Shown: piece by piece, positions 26,802-35,823 of the stretch
Layout of the letters: every line of letters starts with the position of its first letter
Numbering within the stretch: position 1 is the stretch's first letter
NCBI RefSeq assembly: GCF_003432115.1
Contig: NZ_QWDC01000001.1
Location: 1,612,001 to 1,676,000 of the forward strand
Origin: Mucilaginibacter conchicola
GTDB lineage: Bacteria; Bacteroidota; Bacteroidia; Sphingobacteriales; Sphingobacteriaceae
Length of the DNA: 64,000 bases
Reading direction: 5' to 3'
Made by a program: the position numbers and the translations under genes
The notes under the pieces: model-generated
The model's database searches: none
Told to the model about the DNA's origin: nothing
The model's input: the letters and a program-made list of their open reading frames with translations, nothing else

Positions 26802-27968
26802 ATGTTACACGATCCAAACCGCGTTTACGTTTTTGACACCACGCTTCGCGATGGCGAGCAGGTACCGGGTTGCCAGTTAACCACCCCAGAGAAGATAGAG
26901 ATTGCCCGCGAGCTGGAAACGCTTGGCGTGGATATTATTGAGGCAGGTTTCCCGGTATCAAGCCCGGGCGATTTCCAGAGTGTTGTGGAGATATCTAAAG
27001 CGGTATCGGCACCAACTGTTTGTGCGCTTACCCGTGCCAACAAAGGCGATATCGACTCGGCCATTGAGGCTTTGAAATACGCTAAACATCCGCGTATCCA
27101 TACGGGTATCGGCTCATCAGACCAGCACATCAAGCACAAATTCAACAGCACCCGCGAGGAGATCTTGCAGCGTGCGGTTGATGCCGTAAAATACGCCAAA
27201 AAGGCAGTTGAAGACATTGAGTTTTATGCCGAAGATGCAGGTCGTGCAGATGTGGTTTTCCTGGCGCAGATGGTTGAAGCTGTTATCGCTGCCGGTGCTA
27301 CCGTAGTGAACATCCCGGATACAAACGGTTATTGTTTACCAGACCAATACGGTGCTAAAATTAAGTACCTTAAAGAGAACGTTAAGAACATCGATAAAGC
27401 CATTATCTCTGTGCATTGCCATAATGATTTAGGTTTGGCTACCGCTAACTCTATTGCCGGTTTACAGAATGGTGCCCGCCAAATTGAAGGTACAATCAAC
27501 GGTATTGGCGAGCGTGCAGGTAATACCTCTATCGAGGAAGTAGTAATGGTGCTTAAAACTCATGCAGCGCTTGGCCTTTACACCAATGTAAACGCCAAAA
27601 ACTTCTACGAGATGAGCCGTATGGTAAGTTCGCAGATGCGTATGCCGGTGCAGCCAAACAAAGCCATTGTAGGTGCTAACGCCTTCGCACACAGCTCGGG
27701 CATTCACCAGGATGGGTTCCTTAAAAATCGCGAGAATTACGAGATCATTAAACCCGAGGATGTTGGCTTCCCGAGTGCAAGTATCGTGTTAACTGCCCGC
27801 AGCGGTCGCCATGCTTTGAAATTCCACCTGGAAAGATTGGGCCACAAACTGGATAAAGACGAACTTTTTGACGCATATCAGCGCTTTTTAATATTAGCTG
27901 ACAGCAAACTGGATATAAACGACGACGACCTGCAAGGCTTAATGGCTGCCAAGCTGGTAAAGAACTAA
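26802..27968 (+). CDS. leuA: 2-isopropylmalate synthase, short form without regulatory domain
   Basis: 388 residues. Catalytic TIM barrel begins [17 protein letters not shown]; metal ligands HCHNDLGLA (~205) and [31 protein letters not shown] (~300) is the subdomain typical of LeuA. The protein ends after the linker subdomain (~388), where LeuA of enteric bacteria continues for another ~135 residues with the leucine-binding regulatory domain. Condenses acetyl-CoA with 2-ketoisovalerate. Homocitrate or citramalate synthase is less likely given the motifs and operon. The ilvA start follows immediately. Confidence 0.93.
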   Translation: MLHDPNRVYVFDTTLRDGEQVPGCQLTTPEKIEIARELETLGVDIIEAGFPVSSPGDFQSVVEISKAVSAPTVCALTRANKGDIDSAIEALKYAKHPRIHTGIGSSDQHIKHKFNSTREEILQRAVDAVKYAKKAVEDIEFYAEDAGRADVVFLAQMVEAVIAAGATVVNIPDTNGYCLPDQYGAKIKYLKENVKNIDKAIISVHCHNDLGLATANSIAGLQNGARQIEGTINGIGERAGNTSIEEVVMVLKTHAALGLYTNVNAKNFYEMSRMVSSQMRMPVQPNKAIVGANAFAHSSGIHQDGFLKNRENYEIIKPEDVGFPSASIVLTARSGRHALKFHLERLGHKLDKDELFDAYQRFLILADSKLDINDDDLQGLMAAKLVKN

Positions 27969-27971
27969 GTG

Positions 27972-29222
27972 ATGGATACAGATACAGCATTGCATTTGGA
28001 TTTCGACGCGGCCTACGCAAGGCTGAAGGATGTGGTAAAACGTACCCCGCTGGAGTATAACCAGCGCCTCTCTGAAAAATACGAGTGCAACATATATTTA
28101 AAGCGCGAGGACATGCAGATAGTGCGCTCTTACAAGTTAAGAGGCGCATACAACATGATCAGTCAGCTAACTGCGGATGAGTTGAGCCGTGGCGTGGTTT
28201 GCGCCAGTGCCGGCAACCATGCACAGGGTGTGGCTTACTCGTGTAAAAAAATGGGTATTAAAGGCGTAATTTTTATGCCCGAGATTACCCCTAAACAAAA
28301 GGTTAACCAAACCGAGATGTTTGGTAACGGCAATGTTGAACTGGTTTTAACCGGCGATACTTTTGACGATTGCCTGCGAGAGGCTCTGGCCTACACCGCA
28401 GAGCACGGCATGACCTTTATCCCGCCGTTTGATGATTACCGTACTATTGAAGGCCAGGGAACTGTAGGTATAGAGGTGTTACAAGACCTGCCCAACCCCG
28501 AAGTTGCCATTATGCCTATTGGTGGTGGTGGTTTGGCTGCAGGAATGGGTACTTATTTAAAACAAGTCGTTCCGGGTATTAAGCTGATAGGTGTTGAGCC
28601 CGAAGGTGCACCATCAATGCTTACCTCGATCCAAAACGGAGAGAACACCGCATTAGGCGATATCGACCGCTTTGTAGATGGTGCTGCGGTAAAACGTGTT
28701 GGCGATAAAACTTTTGCCATCTGTAAAGAGATACTGGATGATATGCTTACTGTACCGGAAGGAAAAGTTTGTACCACCATCCTTAGATTGTATAACGAAG
28801 ACGCCATTGTGGTTGAACCTGCAGGCGCACTTTCTGTAACTGCATTGGACGCGGTTAAAGACCAGATAAAAGGCAAAAACGTTGTCTGCATTATCAGCGG
28901 CGGCAATAATGATATCGACCGCATGGCCGAGATCAAAGAGAAATCACTGTTGTATGAGGGGTTGAAACATTACTTCATCGTTCGTTTCCCACAACGCCCC
29001 GGTGCGTTAAAATTATTTGTAACCGAGGTATTAGGCCCCGGCGATGATATTACCCGTTTCGAGTTCATCAAAAAAACATCGAAAGAAAACGGCCCCGCCC
29101 TGGTAGGCATCGAACTAAAAAATGCCGGCGACTACACTGCCCTGCTTCAACGCATGCAGGAAAACCGTTTCGAGGTGATAGAGATCAACAAGGATGCTAC
29201 ACTGTTTGAGTATCTGGTCTGA
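27972..29222 (+). CDS. ilvA: Threonine deaminase (threonine ammonia-lyase)
   Basis: 416 residues from ATG 27972; a GTG directly before it (27969) abuts the leuA stop. PLP lysine in SYKLRGAYN (~58), glycine-rich phosphate loop GGGGLAAGMG (~182), and a single C-terminal ACT-like domain (KHYFIVRFPQRPGALK, ~330-416). It makes 2-ketobutyrate for isoleucine. One ACT-like subdomain, against two in E. coli IlvA, suggests feedback control by isoleucine is retained in a simpler form. Last gene of the operon, followed by a terminator. Confidence 0.95.
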   Translation: MDTDTALHLDFDAAYARLKDVVKRTPLEYNQRLSEKYECNIYLKREDMQIVRSYKLRGAYNMISQLTADELSRGVVCASAGNHAQGVAYSCKKMGIKGVIFMPEITPKQKVNQTEMFGNGNVELVLTGDTFDDCLREALAYTAEHGMTFIPPFDDYRTIEGQGTVGIEVLQDLPNPEVAIMPIGGGGLAAGMGTYLKQVVPGIKLIGVEPEGAPSMLTSIQNGENTALGDIDRFVDGAAVKRVGDKTFAICKEILDDMLTVPEGKVCTTILRLYNEDAIVVEPAGALSVTALDAVKDQIKGKNVVCIISGGNNDIDRMAEIKEKSLLYEGLKHYFIVRFPQRPGALKLFVTEVLGPGDDITRFEFIKKTSKENGPALVGIELKNAGDYTALLQRMQENRFEVIEINKDATLFEYLV

Positions 29223-29255
29223 ACCAGAATCAGAAGAATTTAAGAATTTATAGAA

Positions 29256-29292
29256 AAAGAGCCGCTCCATTTATTGAGCGGCTTTCTTTTTT
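29256..29292 (+). terminator. Intrinsic terminator of the ilv/leu operon
   Basis: AGCCGCTC (29260-29267) pairs with GAGCGGCT (29276-29283), flanked by A-rich 5' and T-rich 3' sides. Confidence 0.9.
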
Positions 29293-29417
29293 GACTCCTG
29301 TTATCGCCGATGTCATGTGCTTAATTTCCGCACTGATAGTCACGCTGTTATCTATCTGCCCGTTTCCGGTATTAAACCATGGCACACATCTGTCGTCATA
29401 CGGGCATAAATCCATTA

Positions 29418-29447
29418 TTGCAATTAACATTATTTCCTCTATCTTCG
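29418..29447 (+). promoter_or_regulatory. Candidate promoter for the lipoprotein gene
   Basis: TTG (29418-29420), 19-nt spacer, TATCTTCG (29440-29447), a one-base variant of the Bacteroidota TTG-N19-21-TAnnTTTG promoter. It would start transcription only about 5-10 nt before the ATG at 29460. Confidence 0.45.
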
Positions 29448-29459
29448 CACTTTTTAATT

Positions 29460-30188
29460 ATGAAACAACCTTTAGCCTTATTAGTTATCTTTTCACTGCT
29501 ATTTGCCTCTTGCAAAAAAGACAAGCAAAACACGTCTCCACAAACAGAGCCAACCCGCCCCGACAGAGGTATTGAAGCAGTTACCGACAGCGTATCCTTC
29601 ACGGTAAATGGAGTTGTTTACAATGCAAATACGGTAAATACTTTTAATACGTTCGGTAACGGTGGCGTTAACCAAAAATTAATTGATCCTAACGCAGCTC
29701 CGCCAAAACTGTATGAGCTATCTCAAGACCCGGATTCTGTATTATATTTTAAAAGCAACAAGATCTCTTCCGACAAATTGAACTTTGAGGTATCGTTCCT
29801 TAAAAAATACTTAAAAACCGACATGGTGAAAGCCTGGGCCGGTCTTATGTATGATGTGCCCTCAACAAAAGAAATGCTTACGCTTTTTGATATCGGCAAA
29901 CACCCTTACTCAGAAGATTTTCACCGTGAGCAAAACATGAACGGTATTGCCCTTCAGATATATGTTGATGGCGGCGCTTATGTTTCTTATTGCCCCTTAC
30001 CCATGCAAACCGCTTCAAAACTTGAGAAAGGTTTCCAAAAAGGCAATTTTGAGATCATCAGCCTTGTTAAAAACAACAAAGGCGGCTATAATTTAGAAGC
30101 CACATTTGATGCCCAACTATTTAAGGAGTTTGACGAGAACGACCATATTACGGCAGAGAAAGGTTACCTGCGATTGAACATCCATTAA
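29460..30188 (+). CDS. Lipoprotein of unknown function
   Basis: 242 residues from ATG 29460, chosen because it begins the lipoprotein signal peptide MKQPLALLVIFSLLFASC with lipidated Cys at ~18 followed by KKDK; a longer reading from 29379 would bury it. The mature part has a linker of Asn/Pro/Thr, then beta-rich sequence (SVSFTVNGVVYNANTVNTF; GNFEIISLVKNNKGGYNLEATF). No recognised enzymatic motif. Likely sits in the outer membrane. Monocistronic, with promoter-like sequence before and terminator after. Confidence 0.75.
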   Translation: MKQPLALLVIFSLLFASCKKDKQNTSPQTEPTRPDRGIEAVTDSVSFTVNGVVYNANTVNTFNTFGNGGVNQKLIDPNAAPPKLYELSQDPDSVLYFKSNKISSDKLNFEVSFLKKYLKTDMVKAWAGLMYDVPSTKEMLTLFDIGKHPYSEDFHREQNMNGIALQIYVDGGAYVSYCPLPMQTASKLEKGFQKGNFEIISLVKNNKGGYNLEATFDAQLFKEFDENDHITAEKGYLRLNIH

Positions 30189-30220
30189 ATATCTGAACCG
30201 TAATTTTCTGCCCGTTAAGA

Positions 30221-30248
30221 AGCCACTTATGCCTGAGTGGCTTTTTAA
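30221..30248 (+). terminator. Terminator after the lipoprotein gene
   Basis: AGCCACT (30221-30227) pairs with AGTGGCT (30236-30242), then TTTT. Confidence 0.75.
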
Positions 30249-30253
30249 TTTCC

Positions 30254-30278
30254 CATCATTGCGAGGTAACGAACCTCT
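30254..30278. repeat. Remnant half of a REP-like element
   Basis: CATCATTGCGAGGTAACGAA is one arm of the REP-like family with an inserted A; no opposite arm is present. It looks like a decayed or truncated copy. Confidence 0.6.
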
Positions 30279-30284
30279 ATATAC

Positions 30285-30590
30285 TTAATTTAAACTGATC
30301 CTCTTTCGCCTCGCGTTATAGATCAGCAAGAATATTATGCCTATAACCGGCGTAGTAAAAGTAGTAAGCAGGCCCATAAAGAATGACCCTATCATAGGCA
30401 TGCCGCAATGGAAATTACTTTTTGCCAGTTGATCCGAGATCATTCCTGCTGAAACAAACGTCATGGCAGTACCCAATGCAAACGCCAGTAGAGTTATGTA
30501 GATCAATCTGATTTTAAGGTTACCACTAATACGCATTGCCGACAGGATAATTTGCAATACAGGCGCTAAAAATAATATCAGCAGGCTCAT
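30285..30590 (-). CDS. Small membrane protein, unknown
   Basis: 101 residues, ATG at 30590. Three hydrophobic segments (about 2-18, 26-50, 65-92) and a basic tail ending RRKRISLN, predicting an inner-membrane protein with cytoplasmic C-terminus. No family recognised. It has its own short intergenic regions on both sides and codon use like its neighbours, but with so few residues it could be a chance ORF. Confidence 0.5.
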   Translation of the reverse strand: MSLLILFLAPVLQIILSAMRISGNLKIRLIYITLLAFALGTAMTFVSAGMISDQLAKSNFHCGMPMIGSFFMGLLTTFTTPVIGIIFLLIYNARRKRISLN

Positions 30591-30717
30591 AATGTTCGGC
30601 TTTTATTATTGATACGTTATCCACATAAAAAGTAACCCAACCTGCTTGTAATAAAACAAAGCCAATGTCAGGATTGTAGTTGTTGATAATCTTATTGTCA
30701 CATTGTCAGGCCCGGTG

Positions 30718-30749
30718 TTGTGGCAAGCGTTTTGATTAGTATATATTTG
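30718..30749 (+). promoter_or_regulatory. Promoter of trxA
   Basis: TTG (30718-30720), 21-nt spacer, TATATTTG (30742-30749), an exact fit to the Bacteroidota -33/-7 consensus, 29 nt before the trxA ATG. Confidence 0.65.
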
Positions 30750-30777
30750 TATAACATTTATTTAAAATATAGAAATC

Positions 30778-31098
30778 ATGGCTTTAGAAATAACTGATGC
30801 AAACTTCGAAGAACTTGTTCTTAAATCAGACAAACCCGTATTAATTGATTTTTGGGCAGAATGGTGTGGTCCGTGTAGAATGGTAGGCCCTGTTGTTGAA
30901 GAGCTTGCTAAAGATTACGATGGCCAGGCCGTAATTGGTAAAGTAAACGTTGACCATAACCCTAATATTTCAATGCAGTACGGTATCCGTAACATCCCTG
31001 CGTTGTTATACTTCAAAAATGGCGAAATTGTTGACAAGCAAATTGGTGCAGTACCAAAATCAGTACTTGCAGATAAGTTAAAAAAACAATTAGCATAA
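30778..31098 (+). CDS. trxA: Thioredoxin
   Basis: 106 residues, full thioredoxin fold with active site WAEWCGPCRM (Cys at about 33 and 36) and the cis-proline in RNIPALLYF (~75). No signal peptide, so it acts in the cytoplasm as the general dithiol reductant. Single gene with its own promoter and terminator. Confidence 0.96.
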   Translation: MALEITDANFEELVLKSDKPVLIDFWAEWCGPCRMVGPVVEELAKDYDGQAVIGKVNVDHNPNISMQYGIRNIPALLYFKNGEIVDKQIGAVPKSVLADKLKKQLA

Positions 31099-31120
31099 TT
31101 AGCTAACCGTAATATAACAA

Positions 31121-31149
31121 GAAAGGCCCCGAGTTTATCGGGGCCTTTC
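31121..31149. terminator. Bidirectional terminator between trxA and the head-GIN gene
   Basis: GAAAGGCCCCGA (31121-31132) pairs perfectly with TCGGGGCCTTTC (31138-31149), 12 bp with a 5-nt loop, between convergent genes. Confidence 0.9.
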
Positions 31150-31173
31150 CTGTTATATATATTTCTCAGGCGT

Positions 31174-31869
31174 TTACATTCTGCTTACGCTGCCGCTTCC
31201 TGCTTTTGAGGTTGATACATTTTTAACCGAACCGGTGTAATGCACATCACCACTACCAACAACTGCTGCATCCAATTTTTCGCCAACGTTAACACGCGCA
31301 TCGCCGCTGCCTGCAACTTTTACCTGGGTATTTTGAGTAGCTAAATTCTGGCCGGTGAAGTCGCCCGAACCAACAACGCTAACGGTTGAATTATCCGCAC
31401 GACCAGAGATAGTGATATCGCCCGAGCCGCCAATGCTGCTCTCCAGGTTTGTTACATCTACTTTGCCGGTAAGGTCGCCGCTACCGGTTAGTTTCAGTTT
31501 TAATGACGATGCTTTAAGGCCGTTCTTAAACATCACATCACCGCTACCTGCAAGGCTTACTGCGTTAACATCTTTAATGCCTACGTAAACAATCATCTTT
31601 TTATTTCCAGTCCAGTTCCAACTGGTGCCGCTCTTAGTGTATATTTTAAGCACACCGCCGTTAACCTCGGTGATGATCTTGTTGATCACATCAGATGGCG
31701 CGTCAACTTTAACAGATTCGCTCGAACCCTGGGTGATAACCACATCATACGAGCCTGCAACATCAACAGCATTAAAGCCGCTAAGGTGCCTGTCTTGTAC
31801 TTCAGCTTTAACTAAGCCTGCAGTTGCAACCAGTGCCGCTGCCATTAAAAAGGTTTTTAGTGTTCTCAT
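31174..31869 (-). CDS. Exported head-GIN domain protein (DUF2807)
   Basis: 231 residues from ATG 31869; a longer frame to 31983 lacks a sensible N-terminus. Signal peptide MRTLKTFLMAAALVATAG. The mature protein starts with the FNAVDVAGSYDVVITQG strand of the DUF2807 family and then carries about seven evenly spaced GSGD/GSGS turns (AGSGDV, TGSGDL, GGSGDI, VGSGDF, AGSGDA, VGSGDV, AGSGSV), roughly 20 residues apart, which is the right-handed beta-helix ladder of this family. Probably a cell-surface or periplasmic protein; function unknown. Confidence 0.85.
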   Translation of the reverse strand: MRTLKTFLMAAALVATAGLVKAEVQDRHLSGFNAVDVAGSYDVVITQGSSESVKVDAPSDVINKIITEVNGGVLKIYTKSGTSWNWTGNKKMIVYVGIKDVNAVSLAGSGDVMFKNGLKASSLKLKLTGSGDLTGKVDVTNLESSIGGSGDITISGRADNSTVSVVGSGDFTGQNLATQNTQVKVAGSGDARVNVGEKLDAAVVGSGDVHYTGSVKNVSTSKAGSGSVSRM

Positions 31870-31998
31870 CGTTTGTTTGTGTTTAACTATTAGATGCGGC
31901 ATGTAACCAAAAAGTTGCACAGATTGGAAAATAAATATTGGGAGAGGGTTGATGAAGCACACGCGGCACGCGTGCGCCATCACAAGGGTTTAAAACAA

Positions 31999-32085
31999 TG
32001 TCATTGCGAGCGATAGCGTGGCAACCTCCTCGCGTTTATCTACAAACGAAGAGATTGCCACGTCGCTACGCTCCTCGCAATGACA
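31999..32085. repeat. REP-like inverted repeat, copy 4 (arm type B)
   Basis: TGTCATTGCGAGCGATAGCG...GCTACGCTCCTCGCAATGACA, outer 12 bp identical to type A but inner arm words differ (GTGGCAA / TTGCCAC). Lies between two minus-strand genes, after the M1 peptidase. Confidence 0.9.
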
Positions 32086-32108
32086 TGGTATAGAGGAACT
32101 GCCGCACT

Positions 32109-33770
32109 TTAATCGTTCAGCACGCCTATGTAATAGTTGAACAAATCAACCTCTATGTTATCCTTATTTGCACCCTGGATATTAACAGGTGTAAAACGTG
32201 GTGTTGGGGTGATAAACTGGTATTCACCGCCTTTTACGCGCACTTTAACAGGCATATTAAATTTGCGTACATCTGAGATCCAGCGGCACATCAGTTGGCC
32301 TTTCATGGTGGTAAACTCCAGTATTGGCAGTACGGTGTGTTTAAGGTACTGGTCAAACACCGGCGAGAGATCTTTACCGCTTTCTTTGTTGATATAGCCT
32401 ACCACATCGTCATAAGTTACGGTTTGGTGGTAAAAAGTTTTGTTCAGCCCGCGAAGGATGCTGCGCCATTTCTCGTCATCATTAATAATGGTGCGGATAG
32501 TGTTCAGCATTACGCCACCTTTAGGGTACATATCGCCCGAGCCTTCTTTGTTTACATTGTAAGGGCCCAGGATAGGTCTGTCATTTACAATACCCATTCG
32601 GTTGCCGTGCGTGTATTCTAATCCGGCTTGTTTACCAAATCTATCCTCAACAAATAATGATTCGCTGTAGTTAGTAAAACTCTCGTGGATCCACATATCG
32701 CCAAGGTCTTTTGAGGTAATGTTATTACCAAACCACTCGTGGCCGCTCTCGTGTACCACGATAAAATCCCATTTAAGACCCCAACCGGTGCCTGATAGAT
32801 CGCGACCGAGGTAGCCGTTTTGATATTTGTTACCATAAGCCACACCGCTTTGGTGCTCCATACCCAGGTGATGGGTCTCAACAAGTTTGTAACCATCTTT
32901 ATAGAACGGGTACGGACCAAACCAATGCTCAAATGCTTTCAGCATCGGTTTCACATTATCGCCCCAGTGCTTTTTGGCTTTCGCGAGGTTATAACTTAAT
33001 GGCCAAAAATCAAGGGTTAGTTTACCAGCCTCACCCTGATAGGTCTCGCTGTAGTGAGCGTAATCGCCTATGTTGGCCTCAATATCGTAGTTGTTGATCG
33101 GGCTGCCCACAAACCAATCAAATTTAGTGTAGCCATCCTTTAGTTTGGTGACCTCGCGCAGGCGACCGTTGCTCACATCTTTCAAACCGTTTGGTACGCT
33201 GATGCTGATCAGCGCGCTGTCCACCTCATCGGCCTGGTGGTCTTTATTTGGCCACCAAACACTGGCACCCATGCCCTGGCAGGCAGTAGATACCCATTTG
33301 TGGCCAAGCGAATCTACATTGTACTCCACGCCGCCATCCCATGGCGCGCGTTTGGCAATGGTTGGGTTACCTGAGTAGAACACTGTAAACTCGTCCTTGC
33401 TACCATTTTTAATAGTCTGCGGGAAGGTTACAAATACCGCGTTAAACTCGCGGGTAAATGGCAGGTCTTTGCCTTTGTAAACCACTCTCTCTACCTTCAG
33501 GTTTGAGAACAGATCAAACTGCAGTTTGGTAAAATCCTGCGTGGCTGTAAATTTAAACAGGTTGCTGCCGCTGATGAATTTGTTATCGATATCAAACTTC
33601 ACATCAAGGTGATAGTAATTAATATCATAACACGTCCGCAAAGGTGTAAGGTTACCGCGCAGGCTATCGGCACGGGTAAAAGTTTCTTTGGCAGCGCCAA
33701 GTTGGGCGTGAGATGCAAATGGCATTAAACCAAAAGCTGCTATGCCTAATATTTTCTTGTAGATCTTCAT
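32109..33770 (-). CDS. Exported M1 family metallopeptidase
   Basis: 553 residues with signal peptide (MKIYKKILGIAAFGLMPFASHAQ). Gluzincin zinc site HESGH at about 340 with the third ligand Glu in MWIHESFTNYSE 18 residues later; the substrate N-terminus loop, GAMEN in classical members, reads GMEHQSG here. Lengths and motifs fit the short M1 aminopeptidases common in Bacteroidota, lacking the long C-terminal helical domain. Periplasmic peptide degradation is likely. Preceded on the same strand by a S15-type hydrolase. Confidence 0.9.
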   Translation of the reverse strand: MKIYKKILGIAAFGLMPFASHAQLGAAKETFTRADSLRGNLTPLRTCYDINYYHLDVKFDIDNKFISGSNLFKFTATQDFTKLQFDLFSNLKVERVVYKGKDLPFTREFNAVFVTFPQTIKNGSKDEFTVFYSGNPTIAKRAPWDGGVEYNVDSLGHKWVSTACQGMGASVWWPNKDHQADEVDSALISISVPNGLKDVSNGRLREVTKLKDGYTKFDWFVGSPINNYDIEANIGDYAHYSETYQGEAGKLTLDFWPLSYNLAKAKKHWGDNVKPMLKAFEHWFGPYPFYKDGYKLVETHHLGMEHQSGVAYGNKYQNGYLGRDLSGTGWGLKWDFIVVHESGHEWFGNNITSKDLGDMWIHESFTNYSESLFVEDRFGKQAGLEYTHGNRMGIVNDRPILGPYNVNKEGSGDMYPKGGVMLNTIRTIINDDEKWRSILRGLNKTFYHQTVTYDDVVGYINKESGKDLSPVFDQYLKHTVLPILEFTTMKGQLMCRWISDVRKFNMPVKVRVKGGEYQFITPTPRFTPVNIQGANKDNIEVDLFNYYIGVLND

Positions 33771-33790
33771 TTTTTGGATGGTATATAAAA

Positions 33791-33810
33791 CCCTCTCCTT
33801 CAGGAGAGGG
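33791..33810. repeat. Short GC-rich hairpin between hydrolase genes
   Basis: CCCTCTCC-TTCA-GGAGAGGG, perfect 8-bp stem, followed by TTGGGTGAGG. It belongs to the same CCCTCTC word class as the elements at 38750 and 52931. It lies after the CocE-like gene on the minus strand and could act as a terminator there. Confidence 0.65.
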
Positions 33811-33822
33811 TTGGGTGAGGTC

Positions 33823-35688
33823 TTACTTCAACACTTCCACATCAATAAAGCTATCATTGAACACAGTGTGCGTTGCTTTCTGATAGTCGCTTGGTGCAGC
33901 TTTGTATGGGTTCTCCACAAATTTTTGCGGGTTGCGCGCATACAGCGGGAACGATGTGCTTTGCACCTGTATCATAATGCGGTGCCCTTTTTTGAAGGTA
34001 TGCAGCACATCATTCAGATGGAAGTTTACCGCGGTTTTCTGGTTTGGCACCATGGCCTCGGGTTTCTCAAAGCTGTTACGGAAACGTGCCGGCATTATCT
34101 GCGAGCGTACCATTTGCTGGTAGTTGCTCAGGATGATGTTCTTATTTGGCATATAAGGGTTGTTCGGCTCATCGGGCGGGTAAACGTCTATCAGTTTCAC
34201 TATCCAGTCGGCATCGCTGCCGGTGGTAGCTACTTTTAGGTTAGCCATTATCTCGCCGCCAAGGGTTACATCATCAGATAAAACATCGGTCTGGAATACC
34301 AGCACATCCGTACGGCGGCCGGCAAAACGCTGATCCTCGCTCATGTAATTGTGCGGGGTGAAGCCCATGGTAGTGGTATTATCCTCGGTGTACGGAACCG
34401 GTTTTAACGGGTCACTTACAAAGCTGGTGCCTGCGCTGCCGTTTTGTTCGCTTTCGGTCAGTTTACCATCACTGTTCAGGTAAAATTTAACGTGGCTGGC
34501 AGCCGGCGAAGGCCATTTATCAAATTTACGCCACTCGTTTTTACCGGTGTTGAACATATATGCTTTTGGCAAGCCTGAGTTTTTGTCGCCATTTTCTTTC
34601 AGGAAATGGTGGAAGAATTTCTGCTCCATCTCTTTCTGATAGAAGGTAGCAATGCTATCACCAAAGTACACGTTGCTGTGCATGGTGTGCCCCGTCTCGC
34701 GCGACCAACGGCCATGGCCAAATGGCCCCATCACAATGGTGTTATATGCTGATGGATCCTTCTTCTCGATGGTTTTGAAAATAGCCAGCGGGCCGGTCAA
34801 ATCCTCGGCATCAAACCAGCCACCTACCAGCATTACGGCAGGCTTTACTTTGTTGTAGTGTTTTAGCAGACCGCGTTTTTGCCAAAACTCATCGTAGTTG
34901 GGGTGGTTAACGTTTTCCTGCCAAAAGAAGTTGTCTTTGTAATATTTATCGGCATTGCTCAGCGGACCAAGATCTAACAGGAACTGGTAGCCATCTTTAG
35001 TGCCCGGGTTAAACATGGTGTTCTGGTACCATGCTTTTGAAGTGGTATCGGTTTTTTGTACACCAAATACCGGGAAGGTGAAAAAGTAACCTTCTATGAA
35101 AGCGCCGTTGTGGTGAAAATCGTCAAAAAAGAAATCGGAAATAGGTGCCTGCGGCGATGAAGCTTTTAATGCAGGGTGGTTGCTCAGGATACCTGCAGCA
35201 GTATAAAAGCCCGGATAGCTGATACCCCACTGGCCAACTTTACCGTTGTTATTGGCTACGTTTTTTACAAGCCAGTCAATGGTATCGTAGGTATCAGAAC
35301 CTTCGTCAACATCTTTTTTGGTTTTCTTATTATCGATAACCGGGGTCATGTTTGTCCAGGTGCCTTCACTTTTGTAGCGGCCGCGCACATCCTGGTAAAC
35401 GTAGATATAGCCTTCCTGCATCATGTATTTTGAAGGGCCTACCTGGTTAGGGTATTTGGTTTCGCCGTATGGGGCAATGCTGTAGCAGGTACGCTGCATA
35501 ATTATAGGATACTTTTTATCCTTTGCAGCATCGTTTGGTGTATAAATGGATGTGAACAGCTTAACGCCATCGCGCATGGTGATGTACACATCTTTTTTGG
35601 TGTAGTGTTCTTTTACGTAACTGCTTTGGGCAAACAGCGAACTGCAGGCTGCCGCCATTACGAATAATAATGCGGAGAGTTTTTTCAT
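33823..35688 (-). CDS. Exported CocE/NonD family hydrolase (S15-like)
   Basis: 621 residues with signal peptide (MKKLSALLFVMAAACSSLFAQ). Alpha/beta-hydrolase domain: oxyanion region MQRTCYSIAPYG, nucleophile elbow GISYPG (~160), acid in GGWFDAEDL (~285) and His in GPFGHGRW (~320); the C-terminal beta-sandwich (PPDEPNNPYMPNK; NPYKAAPSDYQ) is the X-Pro dipeptidyl-peptidase C-terminal domain. It could be a dipeptidyl peptidase, a glutaryl-7-ACA acylase or an esterase; proximity to the M1 aminopeptidase favours peptide processing in the periplasm. Confidence 0.88.
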   Translation of the reverse strand: MKKLSALLFVMAAACSSLFAQSSYVKEHYTKKDVYITMRDGVKLFTSIYTPNDAAKDKKYPIIMQRTCYSIAPYGETKYPNQVGPSKYMMQEGYIYVYQDVRGRYKSEGTWTNMTPVIDNKKTKKDVDEGSDTYDTIDWLVKNVANNNGKVGQWGISYPGFYTAAGILSNHPALKASSPQAPISDFFFDDFHHNGAFIEGYFFTFPVFGVQKTDTTSKAWYQNTMFNPGTKDGYQFLLDLGPLSNADKYYKDNFFWQENVNHPNYDEFWQKRGLLKHYNKVKPAVMLVGGWFDAEDLTGPLAIFKTIEKKDPSAYNTIVMGPFGHGRWSRETGHTMHSNVYFGDSIATFYQKEMEQKFFHHFLKENGDKNSGLPKAYMFNTGKNEWRKFDKWPSPAASHVKFYLNSDGKLTESEQNGSAGTSFVSDPLKPVPYTEDNTTTMGFTPHNYMSEDQRFAGRRTDVLVFQTDVLSDDVTLGGEIMANLKVATTGSDADWIVKLIDVYPPDEPNNPYMPNKNIILSNYQQMVRSQIMPARFRNSFEKPEAMVPNQKTAVNFHLNDVLHTFKKGHRIMIQVQSTSFPLYARNPQKFVENPYKAAPSDYQKATHTVFNDSFIDVEVLK

Positions 35689-35823
35689 GATGATTGTGGG
35701 TCAGTAATAGTAAATACGGGTGTAATTTACTAAGTATAATATTAATAAGCTATAATGGCGATAATAATGTTACAATGTTGCATTTATCAATTACTGCGCT
35801 TTATTTACTACATTGCTTTACCA

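Noticed and set aside
26802-27968. Citramalate or homocitrate synthase instead of LeuA
   Set aside because: [20 protein letters not shown] and the leu operon context fit isopropylmalate synthase; the short length alone is not evidence for the others.
29291-29575. Plus-strand ORF overlapping the lipoprotein start
   Set aside because: It shares the region with a well-supported lipoprotein signal peptide and promoter-like sequence, has no recognisable domain, and reads as a shadow frame.
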